Source: Arenibacter aquaticus
GTDB lineage: Bacteria > Bacteroidota > Bacteroidia > Flavobacteriales > Flavobacteriaceae
Direction: 5' to 3'
Length of the DNA: 64,000 nt
NCBI RefSeq assembly: GCF_003957295.1
Contig: NZ_RQPJ01000014.1
Coordinates: 132,060-196,059 of the forward strand
The stretch's first letter is position 1. The number at the start of each line of letters is the position of its first letter. A model generated the notes under the pieces. The model was not told the origin of the DNA and ran no database searches. It was given only the letters and a program-made list of their open reading frames with translations. Shown one piece after another: positions 43,168 to 52,650 of the stretch. The translations under genes and the position numbers were made by a program.

Positions 43168-44925
43168 TTATTTCTTTTCAAAGACCAGTATTTCCACACT
43201 GTTCTCATTAACCATCTTAAGCTCTATACGATCAGTGGTTGCCGAAACAATTTTCCAGTCGTCCATCAACACCTGCATAGCTGTGGCCAAACCAAAATTC
43301 AGATAGCATTTCAATTCTCCTTCACTATCCCTGATGATCCTCCAAAGCCCAGGGTAGCTGGGTCCGGTTTCACCAGTAGTAACACTAACGGAAAGTTGGG
43401 CCTGGAAGGCAAAAGTAAATGCGGCATAATTCTGGGTCTCATCATTATCTCCCTCTGTATATTTAGCAACCAACCATTCGCCGCCCATCATAATATTTCT
43501 AATTTCGGCAACATCATCATCATCGCTATTATCATCACAAACCCTTTCTAGGATAAGCTCGTACTGGCTGTCTTCTATATTAAATTTTAAACGCTTATCC
43601 CTAAGATCCGACAATAACCACTCAAAACTAACCCCTGGCTCATCGCCCATGGTAATGGCCATCACCAAACGTCCTTGAGCATTGGTTGTTATGGCCCATT
43701 CGCCTTCAGAAATATTGGATTCATTGCTTAGAGTAACCACACCTTCCGCATGAAAATTAAATTCATAACCTAATAGTCGGTCTACATCATCACCATTCAG
43801 TTTTACCTTTTTAATGACCCAGCTACATTCCTTCAATATCTCCCTGAGGGTATCCGGTTCATTGTCTACAATGTCACAGGCCTTATGCATAATTATACGC
43901 TCTCCTTCACCTGCGTAGAGCTTAATCTTACCGTTTTCCAAGTCATACACAAACCACTCCAAATTAAAGTCGGCCAATGCCTCAAACTCCAGTTTCAACA
44001 ACACCCTGTAATCATTCACCCTTGTACTCCAAGTACCCGTAAGGCTATTCCCTATCCTATCCTTCATCACCACTTTACCATCTTCGGTAAAATTCATTAC
44101 ATAGTCAAAATACTGATCTGTATTGTCTACGCTTGCCCTGAACACCTCGTTCACCAACCAAGGACAAGAAACCAAATATGCCTCCAAACGCTCTTGGGTA
44201 AAATCGTCATCGTGATAATCGTTGTCATCATCCTCATCACACGCATCTTTGGCAGATTCAATAGCGTTGGCCAATTCAGCATTATTGCTAACACTAATTT
44301 TTGTATCATCATACAATTCCAAGGTAATTGGAAAATCAAAACTCAACAGGTCATCATCATCCAATTCCTTAAAATAGCGTCTTAGTTCCATATCACTATT
44401 TACGGTAATATTCCCGGTCTGTTGTAGGTTAAGATCAAAGGAATATACCACCAATGGGTAAACAAAATCTATACATTCTATATCGTCATCGTCCCCACCT
44501 TCACGGCACTCCTGGGCAAGCTCTTGTAATTCAGCTCTGGAATTCACCTGAATTTCGGTATAATCAGACAAGGTAATGGTCACAGGAAAGATTATTTCCA
44601 AAATATCATCATCTACCTCTACCTCCGCAAAAATGCTCTTGATCAACTTTAAATCCTCCACGGCATCTATATTGACTTCCAACCCATTAACATTTACAAC
44701 ATAAGGGAAATTAATGGCAAAGCAACTGGCGCCATCAACAATATTATCATATGAACCGTCCTTTGAAGACGTTTGCTCTATTAAATTAGCGGTACTGGAG
44801 CTTGCCGAGATAGCTTCCTGACTATCCTCTCCTGGAAGCTCCTCAAATTCTTCCTGACAAGAAGTGAAGTTTAATGCCACCAAGAACAGGCCTGCATACA
44901 TTAAATAAGACATCAACTTTTTCAT
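43168..44925 (-). CDS. Acidic multi-repeat surface lipoprotein of unknown function
   Basis: A 585-residue lipoprotein (lipobox NFTSC, Cys 23). The N-terminal part (about 65-240) is built of four half-repeats of the form FPxTITLxDxTEIxVxSxAELxxA, separated by Asp-rich linkers (e.g. REGGDDDDIEC, DEDDDNDYHDDD). The C-terminal part (about 250-585) has three lipocalin-like units, each starting with a C/G-x-W motif (CPWLVNEV, CSWVIKKV, GEWLVAKY) and a strand-rich body. Two units end in a Cys. The Asp runs could bind calcium; unproven. It is transcribed divergently, 89 bases from an ECF sigma gene, which suggests shared control. I know no named family for the whole architecture. Confidence 0.75.
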   Translation of the reverse strand: MKKLMSYLMYAGLFLVALNFTSCQEEFEELPGEDSQEAISASSSTANLIEQTSSKDGSYDNIVDGASCFAINFPYVVNVNGLEVNIDAVEDLKLIKSIFAEVEVDDDILEIIFPVTITLSDYTEIQVNSRAELQELAQECREGGDDDDIECIDFVYPLVVYSFDLNLQQTGNITVNSDMELRRYFKELDDDDLLSFDFPITLELYDDTKISVSNNAELANAIESAKDACDEDDDNDYHDDDFTQERLEAYLVSCPWLVNEVFRASVDNTDQYFDYVMNFTEDGKVVMKDRIGNSLTGTWSTRVNDYRVLLKLEFEALADFNLEWFVYDLENGKIKLYAGEGERIIMHKACDIVDNEPDTLREILKECSWVIKKVKLNGDDVDRLLGYEFNFHAEGVVTLSNESNISEGEWAITTNAQGRLVMAITMGDEPGVSFEWLLSDLRDKRLKFNIEDSQYELILERVCDDNSDDDDVAEIRNIMMGGEWLVAKYTEGDNDETQNYAAFTFAFQAQLSVSVTTGETGPSYPGLWRIIRDSEGELKCYLNFGLATAMQVLMDDWKIVSATTDRIELKMVNENSVEILVFEKK

Positions 44926-45014
44926 AACGATTTGGTTTTTATTTGTTCGTATACTATTGAAACAACTTACTTTTAAATTACCCTACCCTAATTTTTATTT
45001 TTTTTAAAATATCT

Positions 45015-45551
45015 TTGAAAAAAATAAAAAAAGAAGGGTTGAAAGCTACGAACGAAGAACATGTGTGCAAGGATGAAGTATATGCCTCGATCTTTAGCAA
45101 CTATTCTAAAACGGTATTTAACTATATATATTATAAGTTTGGCAATGAAGAAAAAGCCTATGATGTTGTACAGGAGGCCTTTATAAAATTATGGGAAAAC
45201 TGTTCCAAGGTATCTCCCGAGAAAGCCAAATCATATGTCTATACCATTGCAAACAATCTATACTTAAATGTTATCAAGGCAGAAAAAGTAAGACTTAAGT
45301 ACGCCCCTGAAAGCAATCCTGTGGTTAATGAGTCCCCAGATTTCTTAATGGAAGAACAAGAATATAAGGATAAGCTGGAACGGGCCTTGCAAGCATTGCC
45401 CGAAAACCAACGAACCACCTTTTTATTAAATAGGATAGACGGTAAAAAGTATGCCGAAATAGCAGATATGGAAGGAGTCAGTGTAAAAGCCATAGAAAAA
45501 AGAATGCACTTGGCCTTAAAGTCGCTCAGGGAACAAATTGAAGGTATTTAA
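45015..45551 (+). CDS. ECF (RpoE/FecI-type) RNA polymerase sigma factor
   Basis: A 178-residue sigma-70 family factor. Region 2 at about 25-90 (YSKTVFNYIYYKFGNEEKAYDVVQEAFIKLWEN) and region 4 at about 125-175 (ALQALPENQRTTFLLNRIDGKKYAEIADMEGVSVKAIEKRMHLALKSLR). The only early start is TTG 45015, since no in-frame ATG lies ahead of region 2; GTG within NEEHVCK is an alternative. It is followed by a FecR-like anti-sigma gene and a TonB receptor with signalling domain, the standard trans-envelope signalling order. The targets probably include this operon and perhaps the divergent lipoprotein gene. Confidence 0.92.
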   Translation: MKKIKKEGLKATNEEHVCKDEVYASIFSNYSKTVFNYIYYKFGNEEKAYDVVQEAFIKLWENCSKVSPEKAKSYVYTIANNLYLNVIKAEKVRLKYAPESNPVVNESPDFLMEEQEYKDKLERALQALPENQRTTFLLNRIDGKKYAEIADMEGVSVKAIEKRMHLALKSLREQIEGI

Positions 45552-45664
45552 GGTAAGAAAGAATTAAGAATTATAAGCACAATCCTAAATAATGCCAAAT
45601 ATTTTGTTCAGACAAGTAGGGTATTATACTTCTTAATTGTTATAATGATATAAAGCTCAGAACC

Positions 45665-46573
45665 ATGCAAGAAAATTATTTGGCAAAATGGCTCAACAAC
45701 GAACTCCCCGAAGAGGAAGTTGCACAATTTAAAGAGTCCAAGGAGTACGCATCGTACAAGAAACTCAGGGATGTTACCGATAGGCTAACTGCCCCTGAAT
45801 TTGACATGGACAAAGCATGGAACAACCTCAACAACCGCAAGTCTTTACAGGAGTCCAAGGTAATTAAACTGAACCCCTTTAAGAAATACCTGAGCATTGC
45901 CGCCGCCGTTGTACTGGTCTTTACAGCCTCCTATTTTTATTATGCCAACCTAAATGAAAAGGTGTATACACAATACGCCGAACGTGCTGAAGTTGTGCTG
46001 CCCGATGCCTCGGAAATTCAATTAAATGCCGGCTCCAAAATTTCATACAGCAAAAAGAAATGGGATAGTAAAAGAGATGTTGCCTTGGATGGGGAAGCTT
46101 TTTTTAAGGTGGCCAAAGGCAAACGCTTTACCGTTACTACTGACAATGGAACGGTTACCGTACTGGGAACACAATTTAACGTTGAAAACAGAAAAGATTA
46201 TTTTGAAGTGGCCTGTTATGAGGGATTGGTAAGTGTACAACACAATAATGAGGAGATTAAACTTCCGGCTGGTAATGCGCTAATAGTGGTCAAGGGCGAA
46301 ATGCGGACTATGGAAATTCCTAAAAATGGAGAACCATCTTGGCTAAGTAATGAAAGTAGTTTTAAGAGCATCCCTTTAAAATTTGTCTTGGACGAATTTA
46401 AAAGACAGTTTAATATGGAAATTTCTACCCAAAATATAGACACCGATCAATTGTTTACCGGATCCTTTAGCAATACCGATAGAGATTTAGCGTTGAAAAG
46501 TATTAGTGCTCCTTCACAAATTAAGTTTAAATTAGAAGGTAAAACCGTGCTATTCTATGCTGAAGCACCATAA
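45665..46573 (+). CDS. FecR-family anti-sigma factor
   Basis: A 302-residue inner-membrane protein. Residues 1-75 are cytoplasmic and would hold the sigma factor. One membrane helix at about 76-93 (YLSIAAAVVLVFTASYFYY). The periplasmic FecR domain is at about 100-200 (VVLPDASEIQLNAGSKISYSKKKW, RDVALDGEAFFKVAKGKRFTV). The C-terminal DUF4974 domain is at about 230-300 (FKSIPLKFVLDEFKRQFNMEI). In Bacteroidota this protein senses the state of the partner TonB receptor. It ends 17 bases inside the receptor gene (overlap), so both are translationally coupled. Confidence 0.94.
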   Translation: MQENYLAKWLNNELPEEEVAQFKESKEYASYKKLRDVTDRLTAPEFDMDKAWNNLNNRKSLQESKVIKLNPFKKYLSIAAAVVLVFTASYFYYANLNEKVYTQYAERAEVVLPDASEIQLNAGSKISYSKKKWDSKRDVALDGEAFFKVAKGKRFTVTTDNGTVTVLGTQFNVENRKDYFEVACYEGLVSVQHNNEEIKLPAGNALIVVKGEMRTMEIPKNGEPSWLSNESSFKSIPLKFVLDEFKRQFNMEISTQNIDTDQLFTGSFSNTDRDLALKSISAPSQIKFKLEGKTVLFYAEAP

Positions 46574-49118
46574 ATACGTTGTATTTTTATTTTTATTGCC
46601 ACTGTTCTTCTTGCCATTTTATGGAATGGCCCAGGAAGAGACCGCCCAAAAGGTAGCGGTGAGTACTTATTTGGAAAAGCTGGAAAAAGAGTTCAATATT
46701 AAATTCTCATATGTAGACGAGGACCTAAAAAACCTAGAGTTCCAAATCCCCAAAAGCAGCTCGCTAGCAGACATACTAGCTGCCATCCGCATCCAAACTC
46801 CTTTAAGGATCACCAAATTAAATGACCGATACTACGCTATTTCCAAGAACAAGCTAGTGGATATATGCGCCAAGGTATTGGACAATTATGAGAACAGTAC
46901 CATCATGAACGCCACCATTGAAGTATTGGGGAGCAATATTACCCAAATTACGGATATGGAAGGAAGGTTTCAACTACAGGACGTCCCAATAAATGCCAGT
47001 ATCGCCATTAAACACATTGGATTTAAAACCAAGTTTATAACCGCCCAAGAACTTACTGGCTACAGTCCGTGCAAGTCTATCTTACTCTCTCCCAGCTATC
47101 AGCAGCTAAACGAGGTAGTGGTGTACCAGTTTCTTACCACAGGAATAACCAAACAACAGGATGCCAGCATAACACTGGATATAGAAAAATTTGGAATTCT
47201 CCCCGGTCTTATTGAGCCCGATGTACTGCAAACTATTCAGGCATTACCGGGTATAAAGAGTGTAGACGAAACCGTTTCCGACATCAATGTTAGAGGCGGC
47301 ACCAATGATCAAAATCTAGTTCTTTGGGACGGTATTAAAATGTACCATTCCGGACATTTCTTCGGACTTATTTCTGCATTCAACCCCTATTTGATAGACA
47401 AGGTAACCATCATTAAAAATGGCACCAGTGCAGCCTATGGTGATGGAGTAAGCAGTGTCATTAACATACAGACCCAAAATAAAATAAACGACTCCTTTAT
47501 TGGCGGGGCAGGTTTTAACCTTCTTAGTGGTGATATATACGGACAACTTCCGCTTTCAAAAAAGGTTTCGGTACAATTTTCCGCAAGACGCTCCTCTACC
47601 GATTTTATAAATACCCCCACCTATAATCGTTTTTTTGAAAAGGTTTTTCAAGACAGTGAGGTCAAAGAGAAAAAGGAACCCAATGATTCCGGGGAAATAG
47701 AAAGAAACGAAGATTTTTATTTTTATGATTTTTCTGGTAAAATACTCTATGACGTTAATGACAACCAAAAAGTACGGCTGAGCTTTATAAACACCAATAA
47801 CAATCTAAATTATTCCGAAAAAACCGAAGACAGTAATAATAAGAGCTTATTGCAGCAGACCAACCTGTCTTTTGGAGGCAGTCTGGAAAGCACTTGGAGC
47901 AAAAAATGGAACACGCATTTAAACCTGTATTATACCAGGTATAATTTGGACTCCCAAAACATCCCATCGGAAACCCAACAACTCTTTCAAAGCAACCAAG
48001 TTTTGGAAAAGGCCCTAAAAGCTAGTGCCAGTTATAAATTGGGCAGCAGCCTCAATTGGCTTAATGGCTATCAGTTAAATGAAGTGGGCATCACCAATTT
48101 CACCCAAGTTAGTCAACCTGCATATAAAAGCAATATTAAAAGTGTAATACTTACACATTCCCTTTTTAGCGAGTTAGGCTATGAATCACTGAACAAGAAA
48201 TTCATTGCCAGAGGGGGACTCAGATTAAATTACATCAAAAATCTGAAAACCTTTAGCACTTTTGATGAAATTATTCTGGAACCAAGAATAAACCTCAACT
48301 ATTCCCTGACCAACGAAATAAAAGCAGAGCTACTGGGTGAATTTAAAAGTCAGACTACCAATCAAATTATAGATCTGGAACAAAATTTCCTGGGAGTAGA
48401 AAAAAGACGTTGGATTTTATCTGATGACGATCTACTGCCCATTACAAAAAGTAAACAGTTATCCTTGGGCTTCAATTATGACAAGAATGGCCTTTATATT
48501 GGGGCGGAAGGGTTTTATAAAAAAGTAGATGGCTTAAGCACCTCCACCCAAGGCTTTCAGAACCAAGATCAATTCAATGGTGAGATAGGTAGTTACCAAG
48601 TTTCGGGAGCAGAATTCCTGATCAATAAAAAAGCAGCTAACTACAGCAGTTGGTTTAGTTACGCCTACAATGTTAACGATTACTTCTTTGCGGATATAAC
48701 CCCTAACAAATTCCCCAATAATCTGGACATAAGGCACACTATCACATTTGCAGGGACCTATACCTATAAAAATTTCAGGATGGGCATTGGCGCCAATTAT
48801 CACACTGGCAAGCCCTATACCAAGCCGCAAGAAGGTAACAATGCTATTCTTCTCAATGTATTTCCCAACAGAATAAATTATGAGGACCCCAATAGCAGTA
48901 GGCTTCCAGACTACCTTAGGACAGACGCCTCCGTAATTTACAATTTTAAAATGGGAAGAGCCGTCAAAGCTTCAGTAGGAGCCTCTGTACTAAATGTATT
49001 GAACAAAAAGAATATCCTGAACACTTATTATAGGCTAAATGACCAAAACGAAATTGAGACCGTAGAAAGGGTTTCATTGGGCATTACCCCCAATGTCAGT
49101 TTCCGAATGAGCTTTTAA
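46557..49118 (+). CDS. TonB-dependent receptor with STN signalling domain
   Basis: An 853-residue outer-membrane receptor. Signal peptide 1-25 (ending GMAQE), an STN (secretin/TonB short N-terminal) domain at about 33-95 (EKLEKEFNIKFSYVDEDLK, FQIPKSSSLADILAAIRIQTPLR), a CarboxypepD-like beta domain at about 105-190, and a plug at about 215-315 (VDETVSDINVRGGTNDQNLVLWDGIKMYHSGHFFG). The barrel closes with GITPNVSFRMSF. The STN domain contacts the FecR protein and reports ligand binding. It is shorter than SusC, has no SusD neighbour, and resembles FecA-like receptors for siderophores or other small ligands; the ligand is not known. The divergent acidic lipoprotein may help capture it. Confidence 0.93.
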   Translation: MLKHHKYVVFLFLLPLFFLPFYGMAQEETAQKVAVSTYLEKLEKEFNIKFSYVDEDLKNLEFQIPKSSSLADILAAIRIQTPLRITKLNDRYYAISKNKLVDICAKVLDNYENSTIMNATIEVLGSNITQITDMEGRFQLQDVPINASIAIKHIGFKTKFITAQELTGYSPCKSILLSPSYQQLNEVVVYQFLTTGITKQQDASITLDIEKFGILPGLIEPDVLQTIQALPGIKSVDETVSDINVRGGTNDQNLVLWDGIKMYHSGHFFGLISAFNPYLIDKVTIIKNGTSAAYGDGVSSVINIQTQNKINDSFIGGAGFNLLSGDIYGQLPLSKKVSVQFSARRSSTDFINTPTYNRFFEKVFQDSEVKEKKEPNDSGEIERNEDFYFYDFSGKILYDVNDNQKVRLSFINTNNNLNYSEKTEDSNNKSLLQQTNLSFGGSLESTWSKKWNTHLNLYYTRYNLDSQNIPSETQQLFQSNQVLEKALKASASYKLGSSLNWLNGYQLNEVGITNFTQVSQPAYKSNIKSVILTHSLFSELGYESLNKKFIARGGLRLNYIKNLKTFSTFDEIILEPRINLNYSLTNEIKAELLGEFKSQTTNQIIDLEQNFLGVEKRRWILSDDDLLPITKSKQLSLGFNYDKNGLYIGAEGFYKKVDGLSTSTQGFQNQDQFNGEIGSYQVSGAEFLINKKAANYSSWFSYAYNVNDYFFADITPNKFPNNLDIRHTITFAGTYTYKNFRMGIGANYHTGKPYTKPQEGNNAILLNVFPNRINYEDPNSSRLPDYLRTDASVIYNFKMGRAVKASVGASVLNVLNKKNILNTYYRLNDQNEIETVERVSLGITPNVSFRMSF

Positions 49119-49156
49119 TTAGCGTTTAATTTATTCCACCTTTATATTTTTTTCTA

Positions 49157-49206
49157 CAAAAAAAGCCGGAAGCTTTGTGATAGAACCTATCCAAAACTCC
49201 CGGCCG
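49157..49206 (-). terminator. Terminator after the DUF1080 gene
   Basis: On the minus strand GCCGGGAG ... CTTCCGGC forms an 8-bp stem with one G-T wobble and a long loop, followed by TTTTTTTG. It lies 19 bases after the DUF1080 gene stop. Confidence 0.65.
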
Positions 49207-49225
49207 ACTTCAATAATAAATCAAA

Positions 49226-52200
49226 TTATTTACTCAAATCCTTTATCCTGATATTTCTAAAAGCTAATTCGGCACCATGACCCAAAAAGCCAATATGACC
49301 GGAATTACGATTTAAACCTGGATGATCTTTATGATCTGCAGTTCCGTTCTTTGAAGCTTCCTTATAATCCCCGTCAAGGATTACAGTTCCATTCAAAGTA
49401 ATCTTTATATGGCTACCCTTTACGATCACTTCCTGGGAGTTCCATTCCCCAACTGGGTTTAGCGCACCCCTTTTGGCTGGAATAATCCCATAAACCGATC
49501 CGTGATACTGGTAAGGCTTTAGATTGGCATAAATGTCTGCCGTATTATCCAAAATCTGCAATTCCTTGCCCAAGTATGCAGCATCACCTTTCAAGGGGGC
49601 ATGTATCCCCAAACCATTATTGGCTCCTGGTGTTAATTTAAAGTCAAATCTGAATATAAAATCCGAATATTCCTCAGCAGTATACAGGTTGCCATGCCCG
49701 CCGCTTTTTGGGCGAACCAACAACTCATTTCCTTCCATTACATAGTCGGTCTTATTACCTACCCAATGATCCAGATCCTTCCCGTTCAATAAGGACTTAA
49801 AACCTTCTTTCCTTTCCGCCTCGGTCAATTTCTCGTCACCAGAACTAATTTCCCTTACGTAAATATTTCTAAAACCAAGGTCTTCACCATGAGCTTGCAA
49901 TTCAATAGCCTCTTTTGCAAAAATGGCTTGCTTACGGTCCCAATAGTTCTCCAGAATTACATTATCGGTTACCAATACACCGTTTAAATGTACGGTTACC
50001 CTTTCACCAACCATTTTGATCCTAAAGGTATTCCATTCATCAATAGGGTTATCGGCCACTACCAACGGTTTGCTCTGGTGCTTCTGATTATTGTATAGTC
50101 CGCCAGACCCTACTTGGGCACCAACATCAACCCTTGCAGTATCCCATATTTGTACTTGGGGAGTACCCCTGAGGTATATGCCGCTATCCCCACCTTTAGT
50201 AATCTTCCAATCAACCAGCATTTCAAAATCCCCGTAATCCTTAATGGTACAGATATTGTTATAACCTTCGCCTTTAAAACCAATAACCCCGTCTTTTATA
50301 AACCAATCCCTCATCATCTGCTCATTGGCCTTGGCTTGTTCTATTGCCAATTTTTTTGACGACATTTTAGAACGTGCAATAGGGTTCTTAACCAAACCTT
50401 CCCAGCCTGTAAAATCCTTGCCGTTGAAAATTGGAACAAAGCCTTTTCCCTTGGGCATTTTATCTAGAAACTCCTTTACATCAATCTTGATATACTGACT
50501 ATCGGGACCTGAAAGATTATCGATACTCTTGGTAACAATTTCCCTAACAACTTCACCACTCAAACCATTCTCTTTACCTGGTGTAGGCAACGCTATAGCT
50601 ATTGCTGCATTTGAAGCCGTAGTCAAAAGTTCCGAGTCGTCCAAATACTCGGACACAAACACTAAGGACAAGAAGGTCTTTACTCGTTTAGCCGCATTAA
50701 GTACCTTTTTCTTCTCTGCTATATTTTTGGTCTCCGGCATTAACTTCCTAACCAATAACAATTTCTGATCTGCCGGATAATCCGATTTTCTTACTTTGGC
50801 AAGATAGTTATCAAATGCACTCTTCCTCAATGCCTCATCTGTTGTAGACTGAACCGTTTGGAACAAATATGGCAGGGCATCGTTGTTTTTCCAATTGGAC
50901 AGGGCATCCAAAGCAATGATTTTCTCGCTATCGCTTCCAGTGGATAGGCGTTTAGCTACTAATTTCAAGGCTTTCCTACTGCTCAAAGATGCCAGTACGG
51001 GCAACAGCTTAGACTTATCGTTTGCCTTTTTATAAGCTGCAAAGATCTCTTCTGTAAATTTGCCATTATTGCTTTCCACGATGTCCAAAACCGCTTTTTG
51101 CACACTTTGTACATTCTGGGATTTTTCGGTTTTGTCCAAGAGTGTAATCAAGGTAGAGAAATCCCTATCTGTAGAAACTGATGGCAGTGCGGTATAGACT
51201 GCATTGCTAACATTTTCATCCTTGCTGTCAATATAGCTTAATAGGGTACTAAACTGCTCCGTGGCATTTCTAGCTGCCAAGACGTTTATCAACACTTCTT
51301 TACCATCTGCGTTTACCTTGGAAAGTTGTCCGGCCAACAAGCCAGCGTCCTTTGACCCACACAACCGCAACAATGTCTCTTCTATAGCAGTAAATTCAAC
51401 AGGAGCAACAGCGGTTGCCAAGCTTTTGAACAACACTGGTACGGCTATGTCTTTATCCTGATAGGTGAGTGCTTTAATTCCAGCCACGCGCACATCAGTA
51501 TCTTCGTCCTCTACAGCTTTTAAAACAACCTTTTCCATAACCACTTGCTCATCCCTTTCTTGCAGTAATCTTATGATTAACGGCTTATTGATTGCAGAGG
51601 CCTTTTTATATTGCTTAGCCCATAAGGATACTTCATTGGCCGACAATTCGGAACCAGCAGCATCCAATACGGCACCAACGTAGTTCTTGTCTCCTTTTTT
51701 AGATTCCTTCAACAAGGTCTTGGTAAAAGATTCCCCCTTATTTTCACTTAACATATGTACACCTGCCGATCTAAAATGCAATTGCTCATCTGCCTTACAA
51801 TTTTTTAACAACGCATTGGCAACCGTATTGCTAAGCTCAATATTACCCTCTTCTTGTAGCCTATTGCCATAATGTATAAAGGCTAAAATACTTTTTCTCT
51901 CGTCCAAGCGGTAATTGGAATCATCTACCCACTCCTCCAAGACATCATATGAGGTTGGACTGGCTATTTCGGCAAGTGCCATTAAAGTTTCCCGCTGTAC
52001 CAATGTTGAGGAAGAATTAAGCAATCCAATCAATATTTCTTCGGCAGGGGCAAACTGTAGTTTCCCCAATGCATCTATCAAAGCAGCTTGTTTTTTGGGC
52101 TCCCCTACTTTGGTAGCCTCCAATATAGCTATAGATGCCTCGGTTGTACCTATGGCAGTCAAAGCAGCAAGTGCAGGCTTAAACAAATCATTATTGGAGA

Positions 52201-52627
52201 GGTAACTGTTCAAAGCAGGAACACTTGCATCTGTACCTACAAAGATCAAACGGTCCATTAAGAAGGTTTTAACCTCCTTATCCGTGGCCGATGCCAAGGC
52301 TTTTAAAAGCGAATTCTCTACTACATTGTTTTCAATTTTACTATGCTTTCCGCCACTGTACACTGCCACACTTTGGATAGCGTAACGCGCCTTGGTATCG
52401 TTACCCGTACCCAAAGGCACAAGCATGTCGGTAAATTTCAATATACCAGGTTCTCCAAGCGCAATGATCTCTTTCATCAATCGATCTGCATGCTCTAAGT
52501 CCTCGGTAGGCAATTGCATCAAAATATCTGCAACCTTGGTATCAAGTGTTCTGTTATCTTGAGCATTTATGGAAAGTGTACCCATAAAAAGTAATAGTAC
52601 ACCTATTGTTCTATATATAGTATTCAT
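49226..52627 (-). CDS. Secreted HEAT-repeat protein with two DUF1080 (3-keto-glycoside hydrolase-type) domains
   Basis: A 1133-residue exported protein (signal in residues 1-22, LLLFMGTLSINAQD; ATG 52627 chosen because the in-frame ATG 52663 puts the signal too deep). Residues about 40-700 are HEAT-like helical repeats (e.g. DVRVAGIKALTYQDKDIAVPVLFKSL). Two DUF1080 jellyroll domains follow, at about 725-930 (FVPIFNGKDFTGWEG) and 945-1130 (FKSLLNGKDLDHWVG). DUF1080 enzymes split 3-keto-disaccharides or 3-keto-glycosides. It begins 23 bases after the Gfo/Idh/MocA gene, which could make or reduce the 3-keto sugar. The double domain plus HEAT scaffold suggests a large complex at the envelope; this is inferred. 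Confidence 0.87.
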   Translation of the reverse strand: MNTIYRTIGVLLLFMGTLSINAQDNRTLDTKVADILMQLPTEDLEHADRLMKEIIALGEPGILKFTDMLVPLGTGNDTKARYAIQSVAVYSGGKHSKIENNVVENSLLKALASATDKEVKTFLMDRLIFVGTDASVPALNSYLSNNDLFKPALAALTAIGTTEASIAILEATKVGEPKKQAALIDALGKLQFAPAEEILIGLLNSSSTLVQRETLMALAEIASPTSYDVLEEWVDDSNYRLDERKSILAFIHYGNRLQEEGNIELSNTVANALLKNCKADEQLHFRSAGVHMLSENKGESFTKTLLKESKKGDKNYVGAVLDAAGSELSANEVSLWAKQYKKASAINKPLIIRLLQERDEQVVMEKVVLKAVEDEDTDVRVAGIKALTYQDKDIAVPVLFKSLATAVAPVEFTAIEETLLRLCGSKDAGLLAGQLSKVNADGKEVLINVLAARNATEQFSTLLSYIDSKDENVSNAVYTALPSVSTDRDFSTLITLLDKTEKSQNVQSVQKAVLDIVESNNGKFTEEIFAAYKKANDKSKLLPVLASLSSRKALKLVAKRLSTGSDSEKIIALDALSNWKNNDALPYLFQTVQSTTDEALRKSAFDNYLAKVRKSDYPADQKLLLVRKLMPETKNIAEKKKVLNAAKRVKTFLSLVFVSEYLDDSELLTTASNAAIAIALPTPGKENGLSGEVVREIVTKSIDNLSGPDSQYIKIDVKEFLDKMPKGKGFVPIFNGKDFTGWEGLVKNPIARSKMSSKKLAIEQAKANEQMMRDWFIKDGVIGFKGEGYNNICTIKDYGDFEMLVDWKITKGGDSGIYLRGTPQVQIWDTARVDVGAQVGSGGLYNNQKHQSKPLVVADNPIDEWNTFRIKMVGERVTVHLNGVLVTDNVILENYWDRKQAIFAKEAIELQAHGEDLGFRNIYVREISSGDEKLTEAERKEGFKSLLNGKDLDHWVGNKTDYVMEGNELLVRPKSGGHGNLYTAEEYSDFIFRFDFKLTPGANNGLGIHAPLKGDAAYLGKELQILDNTADIYANLKPYQYHGSVYGIIPAKRGALNPVGEWNSQEVIVKGSHIKITLNGTVILDGDYKEASKNGTADHKDHPGLNRNSGHIGFLGHGAELAFRNIRIKDLSK

Positions 52628-52650
52628 GATAATATCTCTAAAATTGTTGG

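Noticed and set aside
44151-44339. Asp-coding GATGAT runs in the acidic lipoprotein considered as a microsatellite artefact or dockerin repeats
   Set aside because: The runs are short, in frame and placed between regular domain repeats; no dockerin DxDxDG loop is present.
45239-45493. Minus-strand frame inside the sigma factor gene
   Set aside because: A shadow of the sigma gene on the other strand without any domain support.
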